A DNA stretch of 54,204 nucleotides, from contig WBUQ01000013.1 of assembly GCA_008933635.1 (NCBI GenBank), forward strand, positions 1-54,204. Direction: 5' to 3'. Below are positions 24,636 to 33,591 of the stretch, piece by piece. The DNA comes from Desulfobulbaceae bacterium (lineage in GTDB: Bacteria; Desulfobacterota; Desulfobulbia; Desulfobulbales; Desulfocapsaceae). Position 1 is the first letter of the stretch, and each line of letters begins with the position of its first letter. Both the position numbers and the translations under genes were made by a program. A model generated the notes under the pieces. It was not told the origin of the DNA and made no database searches. It saw only the letters and a list, made by a program, of their open reading frames with translations.

Positions 24636-25025
24636 TCAGCAACCTTTGGCCTGCACATGCCTTTTCACCAGTTGCCTGGCTATAATGAATAGCCATTTAA
24701 GACACACATTGAAACAGAACAGAAAACACCTCAAACGTCGAGAGGAATTCATATAGACCCCAGTCCTCAACGTGCAGTTCGGACGTTTGGCAATCCCTCG
24801 CGGCCCGATAGGAAAATTTGGAGACGATGGAAGAGCCGCATCCTGCGGCAGCAGCAGAGTGATTTCCAGATCAGGAATCGATGTCGCCGACGCTTTCATC
24901 AAAGGCGCAAAACAGATTTTGACATCGCTGTCCGGCAAGGTATCTAGGCGACGTCCCTCGAGAGCCAATTCCCAGGCATTTTCAGTGCCACTGTTCTTCC
25001 TGCTGCTGCACGGTAATGAATTCAA
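24636..25025 (-). CDS. Unidentified ORF between tatC and ftsB
   Basis: This 129-residue frame starts with TTG at 25025, 20 bases after the tatC stop, and ends 23 bases before ftsB. The spacing fits an operon, and much of the frame uses codons like its neighbours. I recognise no family. Its middle (LPDSDVKICFAPLMKASATS) looks globular, and its C-terminus is basic with a hydrophobic stretch (WLFIIARQLV). No good Shine-Dalgarno sequence is seen. It may be a real gene, the remnant of one, or a chance frame. Confidence 0.35.
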   Translation of the reverse strand: MNSLPCSSRKNSGTENAWELALEGRRLDTLPDSDVKICFAPLMKASATSIPDLEITLLLPQDAALPSSPNFPIGPRGIAKRPNCTLRTGVYMNSSRRLRCFLFCFNVCLKWLFIIARQLVKRHVQAKGC

Positions 25026-25045
25026 AGAATGCAGAACACTTCAGG

Positions 25046-25741
25046 TTACTTGACCCGCATCACCATCATGATGACAATCCCTGCTTCATACAACAAGTAG
25101 AGAGGGCCGCCCATCATCAGCATATTGACGACGTCCGGAGTCGGAGTCAGCATTGCCGCGATAACGGCGATAATAAGCAGGGCTACTCTCCGTTGCCGTT
25201 CAAAAAACCGCCGGGTACAGACACCTACCCGTGCCAGAAATATCATCATCAGCGGAAGTTCGAAGACTATGCCAAAAGCAAGGAAAAACACTGTCGTAAA
25301 GTTGACGAATTTGCTTATCGAAATGACCGGCTGCAACTCGGCGGAACCAAACCCAAGCAGGAATTTGATGCCTAGTGGCAGGGTAATGAAATAGCAGAAA
25401 AGAGTTCCCGCATAGAACAACAGACACGTAAAAAGAATGAAAAGAATCGTGTCCCTTCTCCTGACACCGAAAGGTTTGCCCATCGCCTGCCAGAAAAGGG
25501 TTGCAGCCCATGGCATCAGACTATAGATCGCCAGGAACAGTGAAAGTTTGACATGGGCGAGAAAGGGTTCCGCCACGGAAAAAAAATACAGTTTGTCAGC
25601 AAGATGAGATTGAAAGGTCTCAAGCAAGCGGGGCGATACGACGAAAATTCCTCCGGTCAGCCCGATAGTGGTGAGAACGAGAGTCCTGATCGTCCTGCGG
25701 AGTTCGACCAGCACAATCACGAGAGGGCTTTTTTCGGCCAT
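25046..25741 (-). CDS. tatC: Sec-independent translocase protein TatC
   Basis: This 231-residue polytopic protein has six hydrophobic segments and recognisable TatC features: an N-terminal LVELRRTIRT (usually HLxELRxR), FELPLMMIFLARVG before helix 5, and LTPTPDVVNMLMMGGPLYLLYE near the end. The usual P-D in helix 5/6 loop is kept. TatC binds twin-arginine signal peptides and exports folded cofactor-containing enzymes, such as periplasmic molybdenum and nickel enzymes. The Met at 25741 fits the family N-terminus better than the upstream frame start (25786). The N-terminal signature is slightly degenerate (VLVELRR). No tatA is in the window. Confidence 0.88.
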   Translation of the reverse strand: MAEKSPLVIVLVELRRTIRTLVLTTIGLTGGIFVVSPRLLETFQSHLADKLYFFSVAEPFLAHVKLSLFLAIYSLMPWAATLFWQAMGKPFGVRRRDTILFILFTCLLFYAGTLFCYFITLPLGIKFLLGFGSAELQPVISISKFVNFTTVFFLAFGIVFELPLMMIFLARVGVCTRRFFERQRRVALLIIAVIAAMLTPTPDVVNMLMMGGPLYLLYEAGIVIMMVMRVK

Positions 25742-25910
25742 GAAGAAGACATTTTCTGAAAAAGGGAAGACACGCAAACGAGGCAATGCAAGATAGCAAA
25801 AGCAGAATGGAAAAGCAATTTGTTAGAGGTTGCTTTCAACATGCAGCCGTGATAAACAAGGCAGGGAAACCGTTCTCCTCCACCATAACCATATTCTCAA
25901 ACCTACAGCC

Positions 25911-27188
25911 ATGCTAGAATTACGATTCATCCGGGAAAATCTTGAACTTGTCAGGAAAAAGACCGCTCTCCGCGGCCAGGATACAGCCAAGCTCGACCAG
26001 TTTTCAGCCCTTGATCAGCGCCGCTTGTCTTTATTGACCGAAGTCGAAGGTCTGAAAAACCGCCGCAATACAGTTTCAAAGGAAATTTCACTGTTAAAGC
26101 AGGATAGGGAACAGGGATCGGAACAAGCTGACGTCCTGATTACGGAAATGCGGGATGCCAATCAGCGTATAAAGGATCTCGATCAGGAATTATCCTTGAT
26201 CGAAGAGCAGCTGCAGGCCATAGTCATGGCCATCCCCAACCTCTGTGACGAGAGCGTGCCGGTCGGCCGGAGCGACAGCGACAACACCGAAATACGCACC
26301 TGGGGCGCCAAGCCAGAATTCACCTTTTCACCGAAACCCCACTGGGAATTGGGCGAGGACCTCGGCATCCTTGATTTCGACCGGGCCACCAAACTGGCCG
26401 GGGCCCGCTTTACCCTGATGAAAGGCTTTGCCTCAAGGTTGGAGAGAGCACTGATCAACTTCATGCTCGATCTGCACACCCAACGTCATGGATATACCGA
26501 AGTCCTGCCTCCTTTCATGGCCAACACCGCCTCTCTTACGGCGACCGGGCAATTGCCGAAATTCGCCGACGACCTGTTTAAAATTGACAACTGGGACCTC
26601 TATCTGATCCCGACGGCTGAGGTGCCGGTCACCAACATCCACCGCGACGAAACTCTCGATGAGCGCGATCTCCCACTCTGCTATACCGCCTACACCCCAT
26701 GCTTCCGTTCAGAGGCCGGTTCTTATGGTCGCGACACACGCGGTCTGATCCGCCAGCATCAGTTTGACAAGGTGGAATTGGTTAAATTCACAACTCCCGA
26801 AACATCAATGCAGGAACTGGAAAAACTGCTCAACGATGCCGAAACGGTGCTGCAGCTTCTTGGCATCCATTACCGGGTTGTCTGCCTGTGTACCGGCGAC
26901 CTCGGTTTTTCCGCCACCAAGACCTATGACATTGAAGTCTGGCTACCAGGGCAGAACACCTTTCGGGAGATATCGTCCTGTTCGAACTTCCTCGACTTCC
27001 AGGCCAGGCGCGGCTCTATCCGCTACCGCCCCGAGGGGCAAAAGAGAAGCCGCCTTGTCCACACCCTCAACGGCTCAGGCCTGGCGATCGGCAGAACACT
27101 GCTGGCCATACTGGAAAACTACCAGCAGGTAGATGGCAGCGTGAAACTGCCGGAAATTCTCAAGCCGTATTTCGAGAATCGGTTCTGA
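25911..27188 (+). CDS. serS: Seryl-tRNA synthetase
   Basis: This 425-residue class II synthetase charges tRNA-Ser and tRNA-Sec. It begins with the two-helix coiled-coil arm ([17 protein letters not shown] to about residue 105) that grips the long variable arm. The three class II motifs follow: motif 1 near the TATGQLPKF segment, motif 2 [21 protein letters not shown], and motif 3 [19 protein letters not shown], with REISSCSNF in the serine pocket. Length is normal (about 425-430). The ATG at 25911 matches the family N-terminus. It faces the convergent mobB gene. Confidence 0.97.
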   Translation: MLELRFIRENLELVRKKTALRGQDTAKLDQFSALDQRRLSLLTEVEGLKNRRNTVSKEISLLKQDREQGSEQADVLITEMRDANQRIKDLDQELSLIEEQLQAIVMAIPNLCDESVPVGRSDSDNTEIRTWGAKPEFTFSPKPHWELGEDLGILDFDRATKLAGARFTLMKGFASRLERALINFMLDLHTQRHGYTEVLPPFMANTASLTATGQLPKFADDLFKIDNWDLYLIPTAEVPVTNIHRDETLDERDLPLCYTAYTPCFRSEAGSYGRDTRGLIRQHQFDKVELVKFTTPETSMQELEKLLNDAETVLQLLGIHYRVVCLCTGDLGFSATKTYDIEVWLPGQNTFREISSCSNFLDFQARRGSIRYRPEGQKRSRLVHTLNGSGLAIGRTLLAILENYQQVDGSVKLPEILKPYFENRF

Positions 27189-27192
27189 AACG

Positions 27193-27241
27193 CTGCGGCA
27201 AAGTGCTTCGCCTGCCGCAGCTCACACTTTCGGCAGGCGAA
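27193..27241. terminator. Alternative hairpins between serS and mobB
   Basis: Two mutually exclusive inverted repeats overlap here: CTGCGGCA/TGCCGCAG (27193-27220) and the perfect 11-bp TTCGCCTGCCG/CGGCAGGCGAA (27207-27241). They lie between two convergent genes and overlap the mobB 3' end. No T run follows on either strand, so terminator function is only suggested by position. Confidence 0.4.
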
Positions 27242-27881
27242 TCCGAAGTTCGATCTCCTCAATCTGGTCAGTAAACTTCAGAGATCCGACGAATCCATGG
27301 ACAGTGCTCGCCAGAACTTCCTGAACAAAATTCTTCAAAGGCATCCTCCTGCCATTGACGAATAAGACCGCCCTCTCCTGTTTGTTTCGCTGCTCGAGAA
27401 GAAATTTTTTCTCAATGAAACGGGCAATGGCCTCACTCTCATCCAGACGAAAAACATTCTCGCCTTCCACGCCTTCGAGATCCGTTGCAATCGCGATTAT
27501 GCCATGCACTTTATTGCGCAGCATGCGTTCTCGGTCTCGGAGCACTTCGATCTTCGGCACCCTGCGGGCATCCTTAAAACCTTCACCGATGACAATATCG
27601 ACATCCGAGAAATACCGATACGAGAGTGCAACCAGAGGTAGATTGTCATTGCCGGCCTGCAGGACCATCTTGTCAGGGCCAATGAACATGACCGAGTCGG
27701 CACCGGCCATCCTGTGTTTGGCCGTGTCCGTGCCAGGGCTATCAAATGCGATGCCTGGTTCCTTGCTCGATTTGACAACCGCGACACGATATCCAGCCGC
27801 CTTAAGATGACTGACAACCTGGCTGGCCAGTGTGGTCTTGCCACTGTCGTGCCAACCAACGAAGGTTACAATAGGTGTCAT
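27222..27881 (-). CDS. mobB: Molybdopterin-guanine dinucleotide biosynthesis protein MobB
   Basis: This 219-residue GTP-binding protein helps MobA convert molybdopterin to its guanine dinucleotide form. The P-loop GWHDSGKTT is at residues 9-17, and the MobB motifs VVKSSKEP and GFKDARRVPKIEV follow. It carries a C-terminal extension of about 50 residues (FVNGRRMPLKNFVQEVLAST) seen in many anaerobe MobB proteins, so it is longer than the E. coli protein (about 175). The ATG at 27881 is next to the P-loop; the frame extends upstream without similarity. fdhD lies 5 kb away and may serve the same molybdo-enzymes. Confidence 0.93.
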   Translation of the reverse strand: MTPIVTFVGWHDSGKTTLASQVVSHLKAAGYRVAVVKSSKEPGIAFDSPGTDTAKHRMAGADSVMFIGPDKMVLQAGNDNLPLVALSYRYFSDVDIVIGEGFKDARRVPKIEVLRDRERMLRNKVHGIIAIATDLEGVEGENVFRLDESEAIARFIEKKFLLEQRNKQERAVLFVNGRRMPLKNFVQEVLASTVHGFVGSLKFTDQIEEIELRIRLPKV

Positions 27882-28059
27882 AGTTACCTCAAAAATCCTT
27901 CTATCGATCACGGCCCTGCATGAGGCCAATTCTCCGGTTAAATTGGCAAACGCCCACCGGGCAGATGGCTGGGGACGGCCTCCTGTCAACATGAGCCGAC
28001 AGACAACCAGCGTTGGAGGAAAAATCGGAAAGAACCCTCATGTTCCGTAAGGCGAAGCA

Positions 28060-28752
28060 CTAGTTTTCAGTAGGCGTTCCACCCACATTGGCAGGTGCAT
28101 TCTTGCTGAAACTCTCCTTCTCCGTCCATAGCACCGCGCGGCGGGTCAGCTCAACTGCACTCTTCAGACAGAGTTTCTGTTTTATCCTGTCACGGTATGT
28201 GCCGATGGTCTTGATACTGAGCTTCATCCGTTCCGCAATGGCCCGGGTCGACAACCCCTGCCCGATGAGTCGGAAAACCTCGAGTTCCCTGTCAGTCAGC
28301 ACTTCCTCCGACTGGGCGCCCTGAGAATCGGGATTAACCTGGAATTTGTCGAGAAGATAGGACATCATATTTGGGCTGACATGGATTTTCCCCCGAAGGA
28401 TGTTGCGGATAGCCTGAATGATCGACTCCGAGGCCTCTTTCTTCATCACATAGCCCCTGGCTCCGGCACGAATCGCCCGCTCTGCCCAGACCGACTCATC
28501 ATGCATCGACAGGACCAGAACCAGCACGCTGTTCGGCCCGCTGGCAATTTCCTTGACCAGATCCAAACCGTTTTCCTGGGCCAGCGATATATCAATGATC
28601 GCAAGATCCGGCTTCTTCTCGATCAGTTCCCTCCTCGCCGAACGGATGTCTTCTGCCACCCCGCAGACGGTAAAATCTTCCTCCTGGTTCAGCAGTTCTT
28701 CCATTCCCATGCGAAAGACCGGATGATCATCGACGATGAGTATCTTTGACAT
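28060..28752 (-). CDS. NarL/FixJ-family response regulator
   Basis: This 230-residue regulator has a receiver domain (1-120) with acidic pocket VDDH at 8-10, phospho-acceptor Asp54 (IIDISL) and Lys in MKKEA. A LuxR-type HTH lies at about 155-220 (LTDRELEVFRLIGQG, STRAIAERMKLSIKTIGTYR). It would activate transcription once phosphorylated by the NarX-type kinase encoded 43 bases upstream. AAAGGAAC precedes the ATG, which fixes the start at 28752. A 15-residue tail rich in Asn/Pro follows the HTH. Confidence 0.94.
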   Translation of the reverse strand: MSKILIVDDHPVFRMGMEELLNQEEDFTVCGVAEDIRSARRELIEKKPDLAIIDISLAQENGLDLVKEIASGPNSVLVLVLSMHDESVWAERAIRAGARGYVMKKEASESIIQAIRNILRGKIHVSPNMMSYLLDKFQVNPDSQGAQSEEVLTDRELEVFRLIGQGLSTRAIAERMKLSIKTIGTYRDRIKQKLCLKSAVELTRRAVLWTEKESFSKNAPANVGGTPTEN

Positions 28753-28795
28753 TTTTGTTCCTTTTTCCAAGCAGAACCAGCATATCCCGACGGGA

Positions 28796-31294
28796 TCAAT
28801 CGATCTCCACGGCCATGTTCCGTTCACCCACCGAAGGCACCTGGCGATTCCCATACTGTCCTTGTGCCTCACCTGAGAGCGATACAACGGTCCCGCCACG
28901 CCCCCCGGGGGTTATCGATAAAGTCGCACCGATCGCCTTTGCCCTGTACTTCATGGTATGCAACCCCATTCCCTGATGCTGGGCGGCCTCGGCAATACCG
29001 TCGCCATCATCGCTGACGGTGACGTTCAGTCGGCTGGCATCCTTGGCTATCGAGATCATGATATTCCTGGCCTTGCCATGGCGGGCAGCATTGAACACCG
29101 CTTCCCGGATAATATAATAAATATGGGTCGCCTCATTGTTGTCGATCGCCTCCTTCGGGCTGTCGAACATGAGCGTGCATTCAACGTAAAAGAGGCTCTC
29201 GACTTCGACGATCAATTCCTCGATCGCTGCCTCGAGTCCCTGCTCGATAATATGCACAGGATACAAACCCCTGGCCAGCCGCCTTGTCTTTTCAATCGCC
29301 TCCCGGATCAGATTGCGGATCCGTTGCAGCTGCCTGGCCTTGTCGGGGGCATCGACTTCCAGCTTTTTCTGCAGGACCTTGGCCAGCATTTCAACGCCGC
29401 TGAGATGGGAACCGAGGTCGTCGTGCAGGTCCCGCCCAACCTTGCTCCTCTCTTCCAGACTCACGGCCATGATCTGCCTCTCCAGCCGCGCCATCTCGAT
29501 TTCGGAACAGGTTTTCAATACATGCAGCCACATTCCCTCAAGCAACATCGCCATCTGTCTTATATCTGAATTGTCGTAGTTCGAGCTGTTGTTACAGACT
29601 CCCGCCACCACCACGATCTTGCCCCCGTTATAAATCGGTACATCCAGATGCCGCTTCACCGGAATAATGTAGGGATAGACCAGATTGCCCTCTCCACCGT
29701 CAAAGGCGTTGTTGATTATCGCCTTCTTCTGGGTCACCGCAACACCGGGAAGGCCGCCGTCCTCGACCCGCCTGGACTCATTGAGATGGTAAGGCTCTTC
29801 ACCCACTGTCCGTTGGTGTATTGAAAAGAAGCTGCACAGGGAGAGATGCGCCTGGCTGGTGTTGACAAGGGCCAGATAGCCAGCCTCACTCCGGGTTATC
29901 TGGACAATGCGCTGCATGATGAAATCGTACTTATCCTGCAGGGAATATTTTTCCATCATCCCCAGACGCAGCAGGGTATCGAGCCGTAACTCATCCCGAT
30001 GCAGCAGGAATTCCTTCTGGATCCGGTCGTCGATCATGCGGTTCGCCAGCTTGCCGAGATCCTCAAACTCGGCGAAGGCGAGATCGGTATTCTCAATTTT
30101 CACCTTTGAATCTGCAGCTTCCCGAAAGAAATTGGTAAAGAGACTGATACCGTGCTTGATTTTCAGCGAATAAAAATAGGCTATCAGTAACAGCAGAGAC
30201 ACAGCGAGCATGAACAGCAGGACGAAGAGGAAGGCATTCTTGAAGGCGATGCGGATATAGGTCCTGGTTTCATCGACAATGGCATTCTCCATCTCGTCCA
30301 TGTTCATGCTGGCGACAAAAACCCAGCCCCATTCCTTGAATGCCTTGACATAGCTGAGCTTCTGGTTCACCCGACCTTCGGCCGGTTTCGAGACGGCATA
30401 GCTGACATAATCCTCATGGTCGCCGCTCACTCCCGCTCGCCACATCTGCTCTCCGAACGGCTCGCCCTTGCTGCCGACCAGATCTTTGATCGAACGGCCG
30501 ATAAGCCGTTCATCGCGATTGCAGATGATTGTGCCATCGACCCGAAATCCGAAGACCTCGCCGTCCCTGCCGAAATGCATCTTCTGGACCTGAGCCAGGA
30601 CATCCTCCTGAATCAGTTTCTCCATGTCATCGATATAGATACCGGCGCCGATAAACCAGTCGAACGGCTTGAAATATTTAACGAAAGACACTTTTTGATA
30701 ACTGGAGCCGAAATATTCCGGCTTTGCCCAGTTATACCGGTAGAGGCCGGCCCCCTTTTCCTCGATTATCTTGATTATATCGCCGATAACATCGATTCCC
30801 GCCTCACTGCGGAACTGCTGCCTGCTCTTGCCTTCGAAGAAGGGATCGTCGGCAAACAGATCGATAACCTGATCTTTCACCCGGCCGGCAAAGTAATATC
30901 CGCGTTCGTTGTTCCAACGGATGGGACGGAGAATTTCAAGCACCATCAGTCGCAGTTCATCGACACTTTTCTCATCCTTGTATTGGCTGTAGATGTGCGA
31001 AGCAGTGGTATAGGCGGTCTGGACCTTCTGGCGGATCTCGTTTTCAATCAGGATATCAGTCTGCGAGCGCTTGTACTGAATGAAATCCATGACCCCGCCG
31101 AGTTCTTCCTGCAGCCTGTCCCGGTACTGCTTGTGGTAGTTTTCACGGATATTGCTGATGCTCTCCTGATAGGCTTCGTATTCATTGAAGGCCCAGAACG
31201 TGCCGGTAAACAAACCAAGTGAGAGGATGACCAGGAGCGAGGCATAAAAGGGGGCGGATGACAAGGATATCCGTGTGGATCTAGACATTACCAC
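28796..31294 (-). CDS. Cache-GAF sensor histidine kinase of the NarX (HisKA_3) class
   Basis: This 832-residue inner-membrane kinase has a first membrane helix at about 12-32. A large periplasmic region with two Cache-type halves follows (RGYYFAGRVKD near 145; VKYFKPFDWFIGAGIYIDDME near 225; VKAFKEWGWVFVASMNMDEME near 325), then a second helix (about 350-375), a GAF domain (about 445-600), a HisKA_3 box with His624 (GRDLHDDLGSHLSG) and an HATPase domain (REAVFNAARHGKA, DDGDGI, GMGLHTMKYRA). Cache domains bind small metabolites. The start is GTG 31294 or ATG 31288. It sits between a periplasmic binding protein gene and a LuxR-type regulator gene, all on one strand. Confidence 0.93.
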   Translation of the reverse strand: MVMSRSTRISLSSAPFYASLLVILSLGLFTGTFWAFNEYEAYQESISNIRENYHKQYRDRLQEELGGVMDFIQYKRSQTDILIENEIRQKVQTAYTTASHIYSQYKDEKSVDELRLMVLEILRPIRWNNERGYYFAGRVKDQVIDLFADDPFFEGKSRQQFRSEAGIDVIGDIIKIIEEKGAGLYRYNWAKPEYFGSSYQKVSFVKYFKPFDWFIGAGIYIDDMEKLIQEDVLAQVQKMHFGRDGEVFGFRVDGTIICNRDERLIGRSIKDLVGSKGEPFGEQMWRAGVSGDHEDYVSYAVSKPAEGRVNQKLSYVKAFKEWGWVFVASMNMDEMENAIVDETRTYIRIAFKNAFLFVLLFMLAVSLLLLIAYFYSLKIKHGISLFTNFFREAADSKVKIENTDLAFAEFEDLGKLANRMIDDRIQKEFLLHRDELRLDTLLRLGMMEKYSLQDKYDFIMQRIVQITRSEAGYLALVNTSQAHLSLCSFFSIHQRTVGEEPYHLNESRRVEDGGLPGVAVTQKKAIINNAFDGGEGNLVYPYIIPVKRHLDVPIYNGGKIVVVAGVCNNSSNYDNSDIRQMAMLLEGMWLHVLKTCSEIEMARLERQIMAVSLEERSKVGRDLHDDLGSHLSGVEMLAKVLQKKLEVDAPDKARQLQRIRNLIREAIEKTRRLARGLYPVHIIEQGLEAAIEELIVEVESLFYVECTLMFDSPKEAIDNNEATHIYYIIREAVFNAARHGKARNIMISIAKDASRLNVTVSDDGDGIAEAAQHQGMGLHTMKYRAKAIGATLSITPGGRGGTVVSLSGEAQGQYGNRQVPSVGERNMAVEID

Positions 31295-31344
31295 TCACTC
31301 TCCCGGCGTCCCAAAGATGCCTCTCCTGTCAGAGCGCCAGCTTG

Positions 31345-32526
31345 TCATTCCTTCACCTTTTTCAGATCTGGATTTATTTCTGTGAGATAGACAGCATCCA
31401 TTCCTTGATGATCCATCGGTCCGAACTGGAGGGTCACTCCACCCAGGTCGAAGGTCCCTACCTGTTCCATCGTTGTGATGAACTTCTCCCGGGTCAGTTC
31501 GCCCGGCACCTTGGCAGCAATCTGAGCGAAGAGTTTGCCGGCCATATATCCCTCAAGAGAGGTGAAGCTGATCGGGGCATCGTGCTGGTACTTGCCCATC
31601 GCATCGGTATACTCATGGATCAGCGGCAACTCGGTATCCTGCGGATAGGGGACAACCTGGGAGACAATGACATCACTGCCATATCTGCCGAGGGCGTTCT
31701 TCAGGCTTTCGGTGCCGACGAAGGAGATGTTGCAGAACAGCAGTTTTTTGGACGTTCTCGCTTTGCTCAGCTTGATGAATTCGGCACAGGCCGAGTAAGT
31801 TCCGGCCAGCACGACCGCTTCGGGATCGGCCTCGAGCACATCCGTCAACCCGCGCAGGACGGCAACGGTATTCCGCTCATAACTACCTTTGGCCACAAGA
31901 CTCAGCCCCCGGCGCGCCAGGGCCAGCTCGATCCCCTTCAGGCCGTCGAGACCATAGCTGTCATCCTGGTAGAAGCAGGCAATTTTCCTGATCTTCTTCT
32001 TGTCGATGAGATACGCCGCGAGCCTCTCCATCTCCTGGTAGTAGCTGGCGCGAACATTGATCACATGCTTGCGGAAAGGCTGGCGCAGGACCTCGGCACC
32101 GGTGAAAGGCGCAAAGAACGGGACCTTGTGTTCCTCAATGAGCGGGAGAACAGCGTTCGATGTCGGGGTGCCCACTTCGCCGATCAGCATGAAGATCGCT
32201 TCATCCTGTATAAAAGCCTTGGTATTGCGTACCGCCCGGTCGGGCTCGTAACCGTCATCCCGACTGATCAGGAGGATATCCCTGCCGTCCACTCCACCTT
32301 CATCATTCACTTTGGAAAAAGCGGCGAGGAGTCCGGCACGCAGTTCGAGACCGAGATTTTTGGACGGACCTGTCAGGGCGCAGGACTGCCCAAGGAGAAT
32401 GGGTGTTTTCTCCTCCTGCGGGGACTGAGCCAGGATGTTGGAAGATTGAGCGGAAAGAAGCAGCACCAAGGCGAAGGCTGTTGATATTCTCCGGGTTATC
32501 GTCCGGATAACGCCTGAAATCGTCAT
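31345..32526 (-). CDS. Periplasmic ligand-binding protein (branched-chain amino acid type)
   Basis: This 393-residue protein has a signal peptide (cleavage after about residue 33, NILA|Q) and the type I periplasmic fold of LivJ/AmiC-like receptors: ILLGQSCALTGPSKNLG, GRDILLISRDDGYEPDRAV, CFYQDDSYGLDGL, and EGYMAGKLF late. It binds a small solute in the periplasm. No permease or ATPase gene is adjacent. It lies 50 bases upstream of the Cache kinase gene, so it probably presents ligand to that kinase instead of feeding an ABC importer. That role is inferred. ATG 32526 starts the signal peptide; the upstream frame is not part of it. Confidence 0.9.
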   Translation of the reverse strand: MTISGVIRTITRRISTAFALVLLLSAQSSNILAQSPQEEKTPILLGQSCALTGPSKNLGLELRAGLLAAFSKVNDEGGVDGRDILLISRDDGYEPDRAVRNTKAFIQDEAIFMLIGEVGTPTSNAVLPLIEEHKVPFFAPFTGAEVLRQPFRKHVINVRASYYQEMERLAAYLIDKKKIRKIACFYQDDSYGLDGLKGIELALARRGLSLVAKGSYERNTVAVLRGLTDVLEADPEAVVLAGTYSACAEFIKLSKARTSKKLLFCNISFVGTESLKNALGRYGSDVIVSQVVPYPQDTELPLIHEYTDAMGKYQHDAPISFTSLEGYMAGKLFAQIAAKVPGELTREKFITTMEQVGTFDLGGVTLQFGPMDHQGMDAVYLTEINPDLKKVKE

Positions 32527-32784
32527 CTTGAGCTGACCTGTTCGCACCGCATTCTCCAGTTTTCCACCGTCATCGTATGATCTGCCGACGCGTGATCGCG
32601 AGCAGTCCCTGCTGCAACAGTACAATATCGTCCAGGGGGAGACAACTGCCAAAAAATACCCGAAAGACACCTGCTGTCCAGCGAAACAGTTGAAATCGAA
32701 CGCGAGTCTCTATAGGATGTACTTTCCTTTTAAAGCAGGCGGCCTCCCGGCCATCCAGGCACACTCCAGGTACCGATCGAAATC

Positions 32785-33549
32785 ATGAGCAACGTCACCC
32801 TCTCCCATGTCACCACCGTCATCACAACACATGGACGCCACCAGCAGGAGGAACAGGTGGCTATCGAAACCCCGTATACGGTAGCGCTGAACGATGAACC
32901 AATCGGCGCATCGATGGTCCTGCCGATCGGCCTGGCCGAGTTCGGGGTCGGTTTCCTCTTCGGCCAGGGGTATATCCGCAAACCGGAAGAGGTGCGGGAG
33001 GTGATCGTCTGCCCGGAAGGCAGAATCGCCGTCTATGCCGATGTGGTATCGACCCAGCCGAAGGAAGTCATCATCACCTCCGGATGCGGCGGCACCGGCA
33101 AGATCCCTCGGGAGATGCTGGAAGGGGCATTCGATCCGCTGCAGGAGTGTACGTTCACGATTGATGAATTGCGGGCTTTCATCACCCGGGTTCAGCAGAT
33201 TTCAACGCTCGGCAGGGAAACTCACTGCGTCCATGGCTGCGGCCTGTGGGCCGATGGCGGAGTCAGGGTGTATTATGAAGACGTAGGCCGTCACAACGCC
33301 GTCGACAAGGTCCTGGGCGCCATTCTCCTCGGCAAGGCGCCGGTCAGAGGCGCCATCTACACGACCGGGAGACTGACGTCGGATATGGTGCTCAAATGCG
33401 CCCGGATGGGTATCCCGATCGTCCTGTCCCGAACGGCGACCTCCTCCCTCGGCCTGGCCATCGCCAGACAGGCCGGCATGACGCTGGGGGCTTACGCCAG
33501 GGCTGATCGCCTCAATGTTTTCAACGCTCCTGAGCGCATAATCGGTTGA
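32785..33549 (+). CDS. fdhD: Formate dehydrogenase accessory sulfurtransferase FdhD
   Basis: This 254-residue protein belongs to FdhD, which carries sulfur from IscS to the molybdenum cofactor of formate dehydrogenase. Family motifs are present: TPYTVALNDEPIG near the start, TSGCGGTGK where the sulfur-carrying Cys loop sits, HGCGLW, EDVGRHNAVDKVLG, and the late SRTATSSLGLAIA. The Cys loop has one Cys, where E. coli has CxxC; the first Cys of that pair is the essential one in the literature I recall. No formate dehydrogenase gene is in the window. It converges with ddl. Confidence 0.95.
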   Translation: MSNVTLSHVTTVITTHGRHQQEEQVAIETPYTVALNDEPIGASMVLPIGLAEFGVGFLFGQGYIRKPEEVREVIVCPEGRIAVYADVVSTQPKEVIITSGCGGTGKIPREMLEGAFDPLQECTFTIDELRAFITRVQQISTLGRETHCVHGCGLWADGGVRVYYEDVGRHNAVDKVLGAILLGKAPVRGAIYTTGRLTSDMVLKCARMGIPIVLSRTATSSLGLAIARQAGMTLGAYARADRLNVFNAPERIIG

Positions 33550-33591
33550 AATCGACCGGGCGATTGCCGCGACTCGGCCCTCCGCTGTCTG

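Noticed and set aside
30416-31222. 268-residue + strand frame opposite the Cache kinase
   Set aside because: Antisense to the periplasmic sensor part of the kinase; no motifs of its own.
31342-32484. 380-residue + strand frame opposite the periplasmic binding protein
   Set aside because: Shadow of a GC-rich gene with clear family motifs on the minus strand.
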